A DNA stretch of 64,000 nt. Source: Pythium myriotylum. Its lineage: Eukaryota > Oomycota > Peronosporomycetes > Pythiales > Pythiaceae. This document shows, one piece after another, positions 33,665-45,039 of the stretch. Location of the stretch: the NCBI GenBank assembly GCA_023091665.1, contig JALJCQ010000017.1:1860001-1924000 (forward strand). Reading direction: 5' to 3'. Within the stretch, counting starts at the first letter, position 1, and every line of letters begins with the position of its first letter. The notes beneath the pieces were generated by a model that searched no databases, had not been told where the DNA came from, and saw nothing but the letters and a program-made list of their open reading frames with translations. The position numbers and the translations under genes were made by a program.

Positions 33665-34630
33665 CTACGCTCGGCCCTCGGCCTCGGGATACAGAGGAAA
33701 GGCTAGATTCGCGTGGCGAGTCAGCCACTGCTTGAGCCGCCCGAACATCACTTCGATCGGATTCAGCTGCGGACAGTACGGCGGCAGGTACAGGAGCATC
33801 GCACCGCACTGCTCGACAGCCTCGGCCAGCGCGGCGTACATGTGGATCTTGGCGTTGTCGATCACGACGATCGATCGAGGCAGGGGCTGTGGGTTCAGCT
33901 TGGGCACGACCGTCCTCACAAACGCGTCGTGGAAACTGTTACGAGTAAACGTCCCGCGCGTCGTTGACCACGCGATGAATCCGCTGGAATCACACGCCGC
34001 TAGCACGGACACGCGCTCGCCTACAGCAGTTCACTCGAAATCAGTCCCATCACGACCGCGTCACACACCAACACACCAACAGCATTTACCCCGAGCGAAC
34101 GGGACACGAACAATGGCGCGCTGACCGACGCGAGACCAGGCGTACCGACGTAGGGCATCTGCTCCGTTCTTGCTCGTCTCGTCGACGAACACGAGCTGCT
34201 CGGGGTACGTGTAGAATGCAGCTAGCTTCGCACGGTACGCTTCAATCTCCCCAGGCAGCGCCTCGCGCGCTCGCCTCTCCAGCACCTTACGCGAGAGGCG
34301 GAGATCGAACTTGAGAGCCCGCAGGATTGTAGAGGAGGAGACAGCGATCCCACGGCCAGCAAACTCACGCCGTAGCTCCGCCTGCAGCTCGTCGATGTAG
34401 AAGCAGGGTAATGCTTTGACATAGCGCTCAATGAACGCGAGCACGTCTGCCGGGTACACGTTCCGTCTCCACCGTTGCTGTCCGAGAACACAGCCTGTGG
34501 TCTTGAACATGACGTACCAACGGCGGAGACTGCGCGGTGAGACACCGAGTACGCGCGACACGGTTATCACGTCGGCACCGTACGCATAGAGGAGCGTGAT
34601 CGCCCGCCAGCTCAGGTCGGCAAAGAACAT
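33665..34630 (-). CDS. DDE_3 (IS630/Tc1-type) transposase, intact after splicing
   Basis: Exon 1 is 34630-34090 and exon 2 is 34020-33665, joined in phase 1 across a 69-bp intron (GTAAAT donor, CTGAT branch-like site, CTGTAG acceptor), giving 298 residues. The N-terminus has a homeodomain-like HTH (VITVSRVLGVSPRSLRRWYVMF). The DDE core is complete: LVFVDETSKNG, VVIDNAKIHMY and the Glu in YCPQLNPIEVMFGRLK, with spacing usual for IS630/Tc1 enzymes. The splice restores FARGERVSVLAAC, a typical block. Terminal inverted repeats were not identified. It may be a recently active or domesticated copy. Confidence 0.85.
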
Positions 34631-34995
34631 CGCGGACTGCACATATCCTGACCTCAAGCCCACACAACCGCACCAAACGATAGTTAACCTCGGTTAACCC
34701 GCTTTTCACCCAAAATGGGTATTTCTCACACCCTGTTTTAGTCATTGTGTCTGCCCAGTATTTCTTGGCTTCGGAGGGCGGCAAACATCTTGGTTTCGAC
34801 AATAAATAGTTAAATAGTATGTGTGAAGGGTTAGGTTTATTGGTAAAAAACGGTAAGAATCTGTAATTTATCGATTAATAGTTGAGTAGGTGCGGATGAG
34901 GGTTAGCTTTCGACGTATTATTCGTTAGTCTGAACGGAATGTATTAAAGAAGTACCAGTTCATACCGCGCTCAAAGCTCGGGTCACATTCCACAC
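34631..34995. other. Upstream region of the DDE_3 transposase
   Basis: 365 bp, holding a short palindromic motif GTTAACCTCGGTTAAC near 34683-34698 and AT-rich sequence toward 34,900. It probably contains the transposase promoter and one transposon end, not delimited. Confidence 0.35.
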
Positions 34996-35427
34996 ATGAA
35001 CCCACCAGAACGCGGCGACCTAGAAGACACCGCCCGCGCCATCCTCGCCTCCATGCGAGATGCGGAAGGCTACGAGTACAACAACCGGGACCGAGCCCTA
35101 GACCGCGCCAACATGGAGGAGCCATCTCCTCAAGCATCGCCCTCACGTGGTCAAGAGGAAGTGATAGTCGAGATGAGTGCCCGGCTCGTTTGGTCTCGAC
35201 TCCCCGAGGTCGAGTTCTTAGCTTTGAGGACGCGGGAGTTAACCGTGGCTCTCGCGCGAGTGGAAATTCTCCCCAGAGAGATTGATGCGTGTGTGAACCC
35301 GGGTCTCGCTTCTGCTCTCGAACTCTCCAACGTGCATTTACGAGGGCGTCTAGGCGTGCAGTATGAAAACTCGTTCATCAAGTTTTTATTCGCCTTCATG
35401 GAACTTTTTACAGGGAGACACCGTTAA
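34996..35427 (+). CDS. Hypothetical 143-residue protein
   Basis: An ATG-started ORF (MNPPERGDLEDTARAILASM). The translation is acidic then helical, with EEVIVEMSARLVWSRLPEVEFLALRTRELTVAL and a hydrophobic end (SFIKFLFAFMELF). The amphipathic, Leu-rich pattern is protein-like, but no family is recognised. It lies between a transposase and the tRNA array, so it may be a remnant of a mobile element. Confidence 0.35.
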   Translation: MNPPERGDLEDTARAILASMRDAEGYEYNNRDRALDRANMEEPSPQASPSRGQEEVIVEMSARLVWSRLPEVEFLALRTRELTVALARVEILPREIDACVNPGLASALELSNVHLRGRLGVQYENSFIKFLFAFMELFTGRHR

Positions 35428-35822
35428 CGGTTCATGTACGATTTGTTGATGGTAAACATGCTGCTCTCAGCGATGCCAAGAACCAGCTTTTTGTAGGACA
35501 AGCTTGTTGTTCATTCAGCATTTCACTCCAGTCGTCGATAAAGAAAGCAGCTTCTTCCTTATCACCCTCAACTCTTCATTTGCTACGCATGCAACTAGTG
35601 CACTTACACCCAAACCAGAGGTCGTCGCCATAATTGACAGTCAACCCTTTCGTGGTAAATGGTACATTTTTTGTCCTTAAGATGTGTTTGCAAAAGTGGG
35701 TAGTTGGAACCCCCTCAGAAGGGAACAATTTGTTCCCTTTCGCAAAAGTGGATAGGTTTCTGGTAAAATCTGAGTCAACCAAAGTTGTTCCATATGGTGT
35801 AATGTCCCATATGGTGGGGTTT
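35428..35822. other. Left flank of the tRNA array
   Basis: About 400 bp without a supported gene. The boundary to the array falls at 35823, where the sequence CACACCACAAAATC becomes shared with every unit. Confidence 0.4.
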
Positions 35823-36144
35823 CACACCACAAAATCATACCAACGCCCACATACCAACAACTACGACGACCACACACACACAAGCACCATACGCACCACA
35901 GATACACACCATCCTACCCACACACTCCATCTACTCACGCGTACACACCTCTCGCCACTCAGACCACCACAACACCGACTTCCACCTTCTATCACACACA
36001 ACGCAGCAGCCCAGCGCTCGCCATCTTCGCCACACTCCACGCATCTTCCAATGAACACTTTGGCCCGCAACGAGCGACGGAGACTTGTCGACGGTCGTCC
36101 TTGCGTCAACCACGCAGATGGGATGTCCACACGGCAAAAGGAAA

Positions 36145-36225
36145 CGACAGCTGTGAGATTTGAACTCACGCGGGTTGCCCCAGTAGATTTCTAGTCTACC
36201 GCCTTAACCACTCGGCCAAGCTGTC
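36145..36225 (-). tRNA. tRNA-Ser(AGA), copy 1
   Basis: 81 nt on the minus strand. Acceptor GACAGCT/AGCTGTC pairs fully with G73. The anticodon arm is GTAGA-CTAGAAA-TCTAC with anticodon AGA. A long variable arm follows, as in all Ser tRNAs, and the T arm is GTGAG-TTCAAAT-CTCAC. A TTTT terminator lies about 10 bases past the 3' end. No intron. Confidence 0.96.
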
Positions 36226-36470
36226 TCGCTAGACTTGCAAACATCTACCCACCCGACACCACATCGGACACCACTTCGAATACCACCAACCACACACGCC
36301 CTACACCCCGCCACATAACGCAGACCCCATGCCCACACACCGCTCCCGCCATCTATGTGTCGTGCCTGCCCTGCCTCCTTGCTATCAGTGACGACAAGGT
36401 CCCATCACCATCCGCATATATACACTTGTACATATACATGCCGCGTGCACACAGTGCGTGGATCATTACG

Positions 36471-36569
<99 letters not shown>

Positions 36570-37510
36570 CTGGTATCGGCCTATCTGTGTGTCCTTGCAT
36601 CTGTTCTGACATGGATGCTGAGGTCGAGATGGACCCGCGCTGGAGCGCTGGATCTGGCTACTCCTGGCATTGGGTAGTTGGGCAATGCGATCGCACGAAG
36701 CCGGCCCGACATGACTTGGCAAGTTCTCTCTGCGCATGGATCGGTTGCCAGACTAATCGGAGTTTGGCTTGGTTGGCTCGCGGGGAGGGTATGAAGCGTG
36801 CCGAGAAGGCCGCGCTGACTACCACCACCTCCTGGTGGTGATCTGGTCGCGCATCTCCTAACCACCCCAAGCTCCATTGGCGTGAGATGGGGGAACATCG
36901 TTGGCCGGAGGAATGGAGGGAGGGATGGAGGGCGAAGACACCGAGACACCGAGACACCGAGACACCGAGACACCGAGACACCGAGACACCGAGACACCGA
37001 GACACCGAGACACCGAGACACGGAGGCACGGAGGGCGACCGGGGGCCGCGTTGTGCTCGGCTCCGATGGATGTGGAGCAGCCGCGATAACCAAGTCCATG
37101 GCGGCGTTGGAGCGAAGTGTTTGTTTGTTTGTTTGTTTGTTTGTTTGCTCGCTCATTCGTCTATTTGTTTGCCTGGTGTTCTTGGCTCTTGGTTCTTGGC
37201 CCTTGGTTCTTGTGTTCCTGGGGTAGCACCCAGCAGAAAGAAGCGAGGCTCTTGCGCACGTGCACGCGTGCACACTTGCACACTGGCACACTTGCACACT
37301 TGCACTCAGCATCATGCGACGTGAACGTGAACGTATGGAGTAGGGAGTGGGAGTAGGAGTAGGGAGTAAGGAGTAGGGAGTAGGAGTAGGGAGGTGTGTC
37401 CACGAAGGACCCCAACAGTGTTGCGCATAGCGCGAAAGGCATGTGGTGTGGGTGTGCGTTGTTGTCATGTGTGGTATGCGGTGCGTGGTGGGACGCAAAA
37501 CGCACAAAAG

Positions 37511-37583
37511 TATCAATGGAGGGGATCGAACCCTCGATCTTGAGCGTGTTAAGCTCACGTCCTAACCACTAGACGACACTGAC
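37511..37583 (-). tRNA. tRNA-Val(AAC), copy 1
   Basis: 73 nt, minus strand. Acceptor GTCAGTG/CATTGAT pairs with two G-U pairs. The D arm is GTCT/GGAC, the anticodon arm TGAGC-TTAACAC-GCTCA with anticodon AAC, and the T arm GAGGG-TTCGATC-CCCTC. A TTTT run follows within 5 bases of the 3' end. No intron. Confidence 0.95.
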
Positions 37584-37918
37584 ACTTGACCACCTCCACA
37601 CCACAAAATCATACCAACGCCCACATACCAACAACTACGACGACCACACACACACAAGCACCATACGCACCACAGATACACACCATCCTACCCACACACT
37701 CCATCTACTCACGCGTACACACCTCTCGCCACTCAGACCACCACAACACCGACTTCCACCTTCTATCACACACAACGCAGCAGCCCAGCGCTCGCCATCT
37801 TCGCCACACTCCACGCATCTTCCAATGAACACTTTGGCCCGCAACGAGCGACGGAGACTTGTCGACGGTCGTCCTTGCGTCAACCACGCAGATGGGATGT
37901 CCACACGGCAAAAGGAAA

Positions 37919-37999
37919 CGACAGCTGTGAGATTTGAACTCACGCGGGTTGCCCCAGTAGATTTCTAGTCTACCGCCTTAACCACTCGGCCAAGCTGTC
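37919..37999 (-). tRNA. tRNA-Ser(AGA), copy 2
   Basis: Sequence identical to copy 1 over the gene, same terminator. Confidence 0.96.
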
Positions 38000-38244
38000 T
38001 CGCTAGACTTGCAAACATCTACCCACCCGACACCACATCGGACACCACTTCGAATACCACCAACCACACACGCCCTACACCCCGCCACATAACGCAGACC
38101 CCATGCCCACACACCGCTCCCGCCATCTATGTGTCGTGCCTGCCCTGCCTCCTTGCTATCAGTGACGACAAGGTCCCATCACCATCCGCATATATACACT
38201 TGTACATATACATGCCGCGTGCACACAGTGCGTGGATCATTACG

Positions 38245-38313
<69 letters not shown>

Positions 38314-39190
38314 CTGGTATCGGCCTATCTGTGTGTCCTTGCATCTGTTCTGACATGGATGCTGAGGTCGAGATGGACCCGCGCTGGATCTGGCTACTCC
38401 TGGCATTGGGTAGTTGGGCAATGCGATCGCACGAAGCCGGCCCGACATGACTTGGCAAGTTCTCTCTGCGCATGGATCGGTTGCCAGACTAATCGGAGTT
38501 TGGCTTGGTTGGCTCGCGGGGAGGGTATGAAGCGTGCCGAGAAGGCCGCGCTGACTACCACCACCTCCTGGTGGTGATCTGGTCGCGCATCTCCTAACCA
38601 CCCCAAGCTCCATTGGCGTGAGATGGGGGAACATCGTTGGCCGGAGGAATGGAGGGAGGGATGGAGGGCGAAGACACCGAGACACCGAGACACCGAGACA
38701 CCGAGACACCGAGACACGGAGGCACGGAGGGCGACCGGGGGCCGCGTTGTGCTCGGCTCCGATGGATGTGGAGCAGCCGCGATAACCAAGTCCATGGCGG
38801 CGTTGGAGCGAAGTGTTTGTTTGTTTGCTCGCTCATTCGTCTATTTGTTTGCCTGGTGTTCTTGGCTCTTGGTTCTTGGCCCTTGGTTCTTGTGTTCCTG
38901 GGGTAGCACCCAGCAGAAAGAAGCGAGGCTCTTGCGCACGTGCACGCGTGCACACTTGCACACTGGCACACTTGCACACTTGCACTCAGCATCATGCGAC
39001 GTGAACGTGAACGTATGGAGTAGGGAGTGGGAGTAGGAGTAGGGAGTAAGGAGTAGGGAGTAGGAGTAGGGAGGTGTGTCCACGAAGGACCCCAACAGTG
39101 TTGCGCATAGCGCGAAAGGCATGTGGTGTGGGTGTGCGTTGTTGTCATGTGTGGTATGCGGTGCGTGGTGGGACGCAAAACGCACAAAAG

Positions 39191-39263
39191 TATCAATGGA
39201 GGGGATCGAACCCTCGATCTTGAGCGTGTTAAGCTCACGTCCTAACCACTAGACGACACTGAC
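39191..39263 (-). tRNA. tRNA-Val(AAC), copy 2
   Basis: Identical to copy 1 of tRNA-Val. Confidence 0.95.
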
Positions 39264-39598
39264 ACTTGACCACCTCCACACCACAAAATCATACCAACGC
39301 CCACATACCAACAACTACGACGACCACACACACACAAGCACCATACGCACCACAGATACACACCATCCTACCCACACACTCCATCTACTCACGCGTACAC
39401 ACCTCTCGCCACTCAGACCACCACAACACCGACTTCCACCTTCTATCACACACAACGCAGCAGCCCAGCGCTCGCCATCTTCGCCACACTCCACGCATCT
39501 TCCAATGAACACTTTGGCCCGCAACGAGCGACGGAGACTTGTCGACGGTCGTCCTTGCGTCAACCACGCAGATGGGATGTCCACACGGCAAAAGGAAA

Positions 39599-39679
39599 CG
39601 ACAGCTGTGAGATTTGAACTCACGCGGGTTGCCCCAGTAGATTTCTAGTCTACCGCCTTAACCACTCGGCCAAGCTGTC
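39599..39679 (-). tRNA. tRNA-Ser(AGA), copy 3
   Basis: Identical to copies 1 and 2. Confidence 0.96.
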
Positions 39680-39924
39680 TCGCTAGACTTGCAAACATCT
39701 ACCCACCCGACACCACATCGGACACCACTTCGAATACCACCAACCACACACGCCCTACACCCCGCCACATAACGCAGACCCCATGCCCACACACCGCTCC
39801 CGCCATCTATGTGTCGTGCCTGCCCTGCCTCCTTGCTATCAGTGACGACAAGGTCCCATCACCATCCGCATATATACACTTGTACATATACATGCCGCGT
39901 GCACACAGTGCGTGGATCATTACG

Positions 39925-39993
<69 letters not shown>

Positions 39994-40870
39994 CTGGTAT
40001 CGGCCTATCTGTGTGTCCTTGCATCTGTTCTGACATGGATGCTGAGGTCGAGATGGACCCGCGCTGGATCTGGCTACTCCTGGCATTGGGTAGTTGGGCA
40101 ATGCGATCGCACGAAGCCGGCCCGACATGACTTGGCAAGTTCTCTCTGCGCATGGATCGGTTGCCAGACTAATCGGAGTTTGGCTTGGTTGGCTCGCGGG
40201 GAGGGTATGAAGCGTGCCGAGAAGGCCGCGCTGACTACCACCACCTCCTGGTGGTGATCTGGTCGCGCATCTCCTAACCACCCCAAGCTCCATTGGCGTG
40301 AGATGGGGGAACATCGTTGGCCGGAGGAATGGAGGGAGGGATGGAGGGCGAAGACACCGAGACACCGAGACACCGAGACACCGAGACACCGAGACACGGA
40401 GGCACGGAGGGCGACCGGGGGCCGCGTTGTGCTCGGCTCCGATGGATGTGGAGCAGCCGCGATAACCAAGTCCATGGCGGCGTTGGAGCGAAGTGTTTGT
40501 TTGTTTGCTCGCTCATTCGTCTATTTGTTTGCCTGGTGTTCTTGGCTCTTGGTTCTTGGCCCTTGGTTCTTGTGTTCCTGGGGTAGCACCCAGCAGAAAG
40601 AAGCGAGGCTCTTGCGCACGTGCACGCGTGCACACTTGCACACTGGCACACTTGCACACTTGCACTCAGCATCATGCGACGTGAACGTGAACGTATGGAG
40701 TAGGGAGTGGGAGTAGGAGTAGGGAGTAAGGAGTAGGGAGTAGGAGTAGGGAGGTGTGTCCACGAAGGACCCCAACAGTGTTGCGCATAGCGCGAAAGGC
40801 ATGTGGTGTGGGTGTGCGTTGTTGTCATGTGTGGTATGCGGTGCGTGGTGGGACGCAAAACGCACAAAAG

Positions 40871-40943
40871 TATCAATGGAGGGGATCGAACCCTCGATCT
40901 TGAGCGTGTTAAGCTCACGTCCTAACCACTAGACGACACTGAC
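40871..40943 (-). tRNA. tRNA-Val(AAC), copy 3
   Basis: Identical to copy 1 of tRNA-Val. Confidence 0.95.
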
Positions 40944-41278
40944 ACTTGACCACCTCCACACCACAAAATCATACCAACGCCCACATACCAACAACTACGA
41001 CGACCACACACACACAAGCACCATACGCACCACAGATACACACCATCCTACCCACACACTCCATCTACTCACGCGTACACACCTCTCGCCACTCAGACCA
41101 CCACAACACCGACTTCCACCTTCTATCACACACAACGCAGCAGCCCAGCGCTCGCCATCTTCGCCACACTCCACGCATCTTCCAATGAACACTTTGGCCC
41201 GCAACGAGCGACGGAGACTTGTCGACGGTCGTCCTTGCGTCAACCACGCAGATGGGATGTCCACACGGCAAAAGGAAA

Positions 41279-41359
41279 CGACAGCTGTGAGATTTGAACT
41301 CACGCGGGTTGCCCCAGTAGATTTCTAGTCTACCGCCTTAACCACTCGGCCAAGCTGTC
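41279..41359 (-). tRNA. tRNA-Ser(AGA), copy 4
   Basis: Identical to the other complete copies. Confidence 0.96.
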
Positions 41360-41604
41360 TCGCTAGACTTGCAAACATCTACCCACCCGACACCACATCG
41401 GACACCACTTCGAATACCACCAACCACACACGCCCTACACCCCGCCACATAACGCAGACCCCATGCCCACACACCGCTCCCGCCATCTATGTGTCGTGCC
41501 TGCCCTGCCTCCTTGCTATCAGTGACGACAAGGTCCCATCACCATCCGCATATATACACTTGTACATATACATGCCGCGTGCACACAGTGCGTGGATCAT
41601 TACG

Positions 41605-41647
<43 letters not shown>

Positions 41648-42580
41648 CTGGTATCGGCCTATCTGTGTGTCCTTGCATCTGTTCTGACATGGATGCTGAG
41701 GTCGAGATGGACCCGCGCTGGATCTGGCTACTCCTGGCATTGGGTAGTTGGGCAATGCGATCGCACGAAGCCGGCCCGACATGACTTGGCAAGTTCTCTC
41801 TGCGCATGGATCGGTTGCCAGACTAATCGGAGTTTGGCTTGGTTGGCTCGCGGGGAGGGTATGAAGCGTGCCGAGAAGGCCGCGCTGACTACCACCACCT
41901 CCTGGTGGTGATCTGGTCGCGCATCTCCTAACCACCCCAAGCTCCATTGGCGTGAGATGGGGGAACATCGTTGGCCGGAGGAATGGAGGGAGGGATGGAG
42001 GGCGAAGACACCGAGACACCGAGACACCGAGACACCGAGACACCGAGACACCGAGACACCGAGACACCGAGACACCGAGACACCGAGACACGGAGGCACG
42101 GAGGGCGACCGGGGGCCGCGTTGTGCTCGGCTCCGATGGATGTGGAGCAGCCGCGATAACCAAGTCCATGGCGGCGTTGGAGCGAAGTGTTTGTTTGTTT
42201 GTTTGTTTGTTTGTTTGCTCGCTCATTCGTCTATTTGTTTGCCTGGTGTTCTTGGCTCTTGGTTCTTGGCCCTTGGTTCTTGTGTTCCTGGGGTAGCACC
42301 CAGCAGAAAGAAGCGAGGCTCTTGCGCACGTGCACGCGTGCACACTTGCACACTGGCACACTTGCACACTTGCACTCAGCATCATGCGACGTGAACGTGA
42401 ACGTATGGAGTAGGGAGTGGGAGTAGGAGTAGGGAGTAAGGAGTAGGGAGTAGGAGTAGGGAGGTGTGTCCACGAAGGACCCCAACAGTGTTGCGCATAG
42501 CGCGAAAGGCATGTGGTGTGGGTGTGCGTTGTTGTCATGTGTGGTATGCGGTGCGTGGTGGGACGCAAAACGCACAAAAG

Positions 42581-42653
42581 TATCAATGGAGGGGATCGAA
42601 CCCTCGATCTTGAGCGTGTTAAGCTCACGTCCTAACCACTAGACGACACTGAC
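42581..42653 (-). tRNA. tRNA-Val(AAC), copy 4
   Basis: Identical to copy 1 of tRNA-Val. Confidence 0.95.
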
Positions 42654-42988
42654 ACTTGACCACCTCCACACCACAAAATCATACCAACGCCCACATACCA
42701 ACAACTACGACGACCACACACACACAAGCACCATACGCACCACAGATACACACCATCCTACCCACACACTCCATCTACTCACGCGTACACACCTCTCGCC
42801 ACTCAGACCACCACAACACCGACTTCCACCTTCTATCACACACAACGCAGCAGCCCAGCGCTCGCCATCTTCGCCACACTCCACGCATCTTCCGATGAAC
42901 ACTTTGGCCCGCAACGAGCGACGGAGACTTGTCGACGGTCGTCCTTGCGTCAACCACGCAGATGGGATGTCCACACGGCAAAAGGAAA

Positions 42989-43069
42989 CGACAGCTGTGA
43001 GATTTGAACTCACGCGGGTTGCCCCAGTAGATTTCTAGTCTACCGCCTTAACCACTCGGCCAAGCTGTC
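42989..43069 (-). tRNA. tRNA-Ser(AGA), copy 5
   Basis: Identical to the other complete copies. Confidence 0.96.
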
Positions 43070-43314
43070 TCGCTAGACTTGCAAACATCTACCCACCCGA
43101 CACCACATCGGACACCACTTCGAATACCACCAACCACACACGCCCTACACCCCGCCACATAACGCAGACCCCATGCCCACACACCGCTCCCGCCATCTAT
43201 GTGTCGTGCCTGCCCTGCCTCCTTGCTATCAGTGACGACAAGGTCCCATCACCATCCGCATATATACACTTGTACATATACATGCCGCGTGCACACAGTG
43301 CGTGGATCATTACG

Positions 43315-43403
<89 letters not shown>

Positions 43404-44336
43404 CTGGTATCGGCCTATCTGTGTGTCCTTGCATCTGTTCTGACATGGATGCTGAGGTCGAGATGGACCCGCGCTGGATCTGGCTACTCCTGGCATTGGG
43501 TAGTTGGGCAATGCGATCGCACGAAGCCGGCCCGACATGACTTGGCAAGTTCTCTCTGCGCATGGATCGGTTGCCAGACTAATCGGAGTTTGGCTTGGTT
43601 GGCTCGCGGGGAGGGTATGAAGCGTGCCGAGAAGGCCGCGCTGACTACCACCACCTCCTGGTGGTGATCTGGTCGCGCATCTCCTAACCACCCCAAGCTC
43701 CATTGGCGTGAGATGGGGGAACATCGTTGGCCGGAGGAATGGAGGGAGGGATGGAGGGCGAAGACACCGAGACACCGAGACACCGAGACACCGAGACACC
43801 GAGACACCGAGACACCGAGACACCGAGACACCGAGACACCGAGACACCGAGACACGGAGGCACGGAGGGCGACCGGGGGCCGCGTTGTGCTCGGCTCCGA
43901 TGGATGTGGAGCAGCCGCGATAACCAAGTCCATGGCGGCGTTGGAGCGAAGTGTTTGTTTGTTTGTTTGTTTGTTTGTTTGCTCGCTCATTCGTCTATTT
44001 GTTTGCCTGGTGTTCTTGGCTCTTGGTTCTTGGCCCTTGGTTCTTGTGTTCCTGGGGTAGCACCCAGCAGAAAGAAGCGAGGCTCTTGCGCACGTGCACG
44101 CGTGCACACTTGCACACTTGCACACTTGCACTCAGCATCATGCGACGTGAACGTGAACGTATGGAGTAGGGAGTGGGAGTAGGAGTAGGGAGTAAGGAGT
44201 AGGGAGTACGAGTAGGGAGGTGTGTCCACGAAGGACCCCAACAGTGTTGCGCATAGCGCGAAAGGCGTGTGGTGTGGGTGTGCGTTGTTGTCATGTGTGG
44301 TATGCGGTGCGTGGTGGGACGCAAAACGCACAAAAG

Positions 44337-44409
44337 TATCAATGGAGGGGATCGAACCCTCGATCTTGAGCGTGTTAAGCTCACGTCCTAACCACTAGAC
44401 GACACTGAC
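44337..44409 (-). tRNA. tRNA-Val(AAC), copy 5
   Basis: Identical to copy 1 of tRNA-Val; it is the last complete tRNA of the array. Confidence 0.95.
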
Positions 44410-44422
44410 ACTTGACCACCTC

Positions 44423-44795
44423 CACACCACAAAATCATACCAACGCCCACATACCAACAACTACGACGACCACACACACACAAGCACCATACGCACCACA
44501 GATACACACCATCCTACCCACACACTCCATCTACTCACGCGTACACACCTCTCGCCACTCAGACCACCACAACACCGACTTCCACCTTCTATCACACACA
44601 ACGCAGCAGCCCAGCGCTCGCCATCTTCGCCACACTCCACGCATCTTCCAATGAACACTTTGGCCCGCAACGAGCGACGGAGACTTGTCGACGGTCGTCC
44701 TTGCGTCAACCACGCAGATGGGATGTCCACACGGCAAAAGGAAACGACAGCTGTGAGATTTGAACTCACGCGGGTTGCCCCAGTAGATTTCTAGT
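44423..44795. repeat. tRNA array partial unit 6
   Basis: The first about 370 bp of a unit; it breaks off inside the tRNA-Ser gene, after which similarity is lost within a few bases. Confidence 0.85.
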
Positions 44796-44807
44796 ATGCC
44801 GCCTTAG
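44745..44807 (-). pseudogene. tRNA-Ser(AGA), truncated sixth copy
   Basis: The 3' half (acceptor 3' strand, T arm, variable arm and anticodon) is intact. From the anticodon stem toward the 5' end the sequence departs (CTAGTATGCC instead of CTAGTCTACC), and the D arm and 5' acceptor strand are gone. It cannot fold as a tRNA. Confidence 0.9.
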
Positions 44808-45039
44808 GGCCGTTACTGACCAGCGTTCTCCAGAACGTATGCGACGCAGGGACGCACAGTAGCCTAACCCTAACGCATGCGTCTTTTGTTTGGATTGGAA
44901 TGATTGATGCGTAAATTTTTGAACATAGGATTGGTTGAAAATGGATTTGGATGTTTGAACACTCGCGCCACTCGTGACCTTCTCGAGGAACCAACTTCGC
45001 TGTCAAGATTTTTCCACCAGCCCAATAAGACAGACCGCG

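Larger units (their letters stand above)
35823..37596. repeat. tRNA array unit 1 (1774 bp)
   Basis: (CT)n at about 36474-36567 (94 nt), ten GAGACACC copies at about 36937-37021, seven TTTG copies. It carries an extra 8 bp around 36644 (GGAGCGCT) that other units lack. Confidence 0.9.
37597..39276. repeat. tRNA array unit 2 (1680 bp)
   Basis: (CT)n at about 38248-38311 (64 nt), five GAGACACC copies, three TTTG copies. Confidence 0.9.
39277..40956. repeat. tRNA array unit 3 (1680 bp)
   Basis: Apparently identical to unit 2 in every row compared, including repeat copy numbers: the most recent duplication or conversion event. Confidence 0.9.
40957..42666. repeat. tRNA array unit 4 (1710 bp)
   Basis: Shortest (CT)n (about 41608-41645, 38 nt) but ten GAGACACC and seven TTTG copies, so the repeats vary independently. 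Confidence 0.9.
42667..44422. repeat. tRNA array unit 5 (1756 bp)
   Basis: (CT)n at about 43318-43401 (84 nt), eleven GAGACACC and seven TTTG copies. It has private substitutions (for example CCGATGAAC at about 42892 and one fewer CACACTGG block near 44110). Confidence 0.9.
35823..44795 (-). repeat. Tandem tRNA-Ser(AGA)/tRNA-Val(AAC) array, about 1.7-kb units
   Basis: Five complete units and one partial unit in head-to-tail order, period 1680-1774 bp. Every unit carries one tRNA-Ser(AGA) and, except the last partial one, one tRNA-Val(AAC), all on the minus strand, about 1.3 kb apart. Between them lie a (CT)n tract, an 8-bp GAGACACC-type minisatellite, a (TTTG)n tract and GTAGGGA-type imperfect repeats. 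Units 2 and 3 look identical over 1680 bp; the rest differ mainly in repeat copy number. Long open frames inside the array are translations of these repeats. The array begins just after unique DNA at 35822 and ends inside a sixth tRNA-Ser. Confidence 0.95.

Noticed and set aside
36937..37021. Direct GAGACACC repeats resembling a CRISPR array
   Set aside because: 8-bp units without spacers, in a eukaryotic genome: a minisatellite.
36355..44384. Many ORFs of 100-340 codons with Ser-Leu, Arg-Glu or Ser-Arg-Cys-Leu-Gly-Val repeats
   Set aside because: They are translations of the (CT)n and GAGACACC repeats plus tRNA spacers of the array and change with repeat length.
44865..44880. CCTAACCCTAAC, telomere-like
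   Set aside because: Only about two units, inside a chromosome-internal context; chance or remnant, not a telomere.
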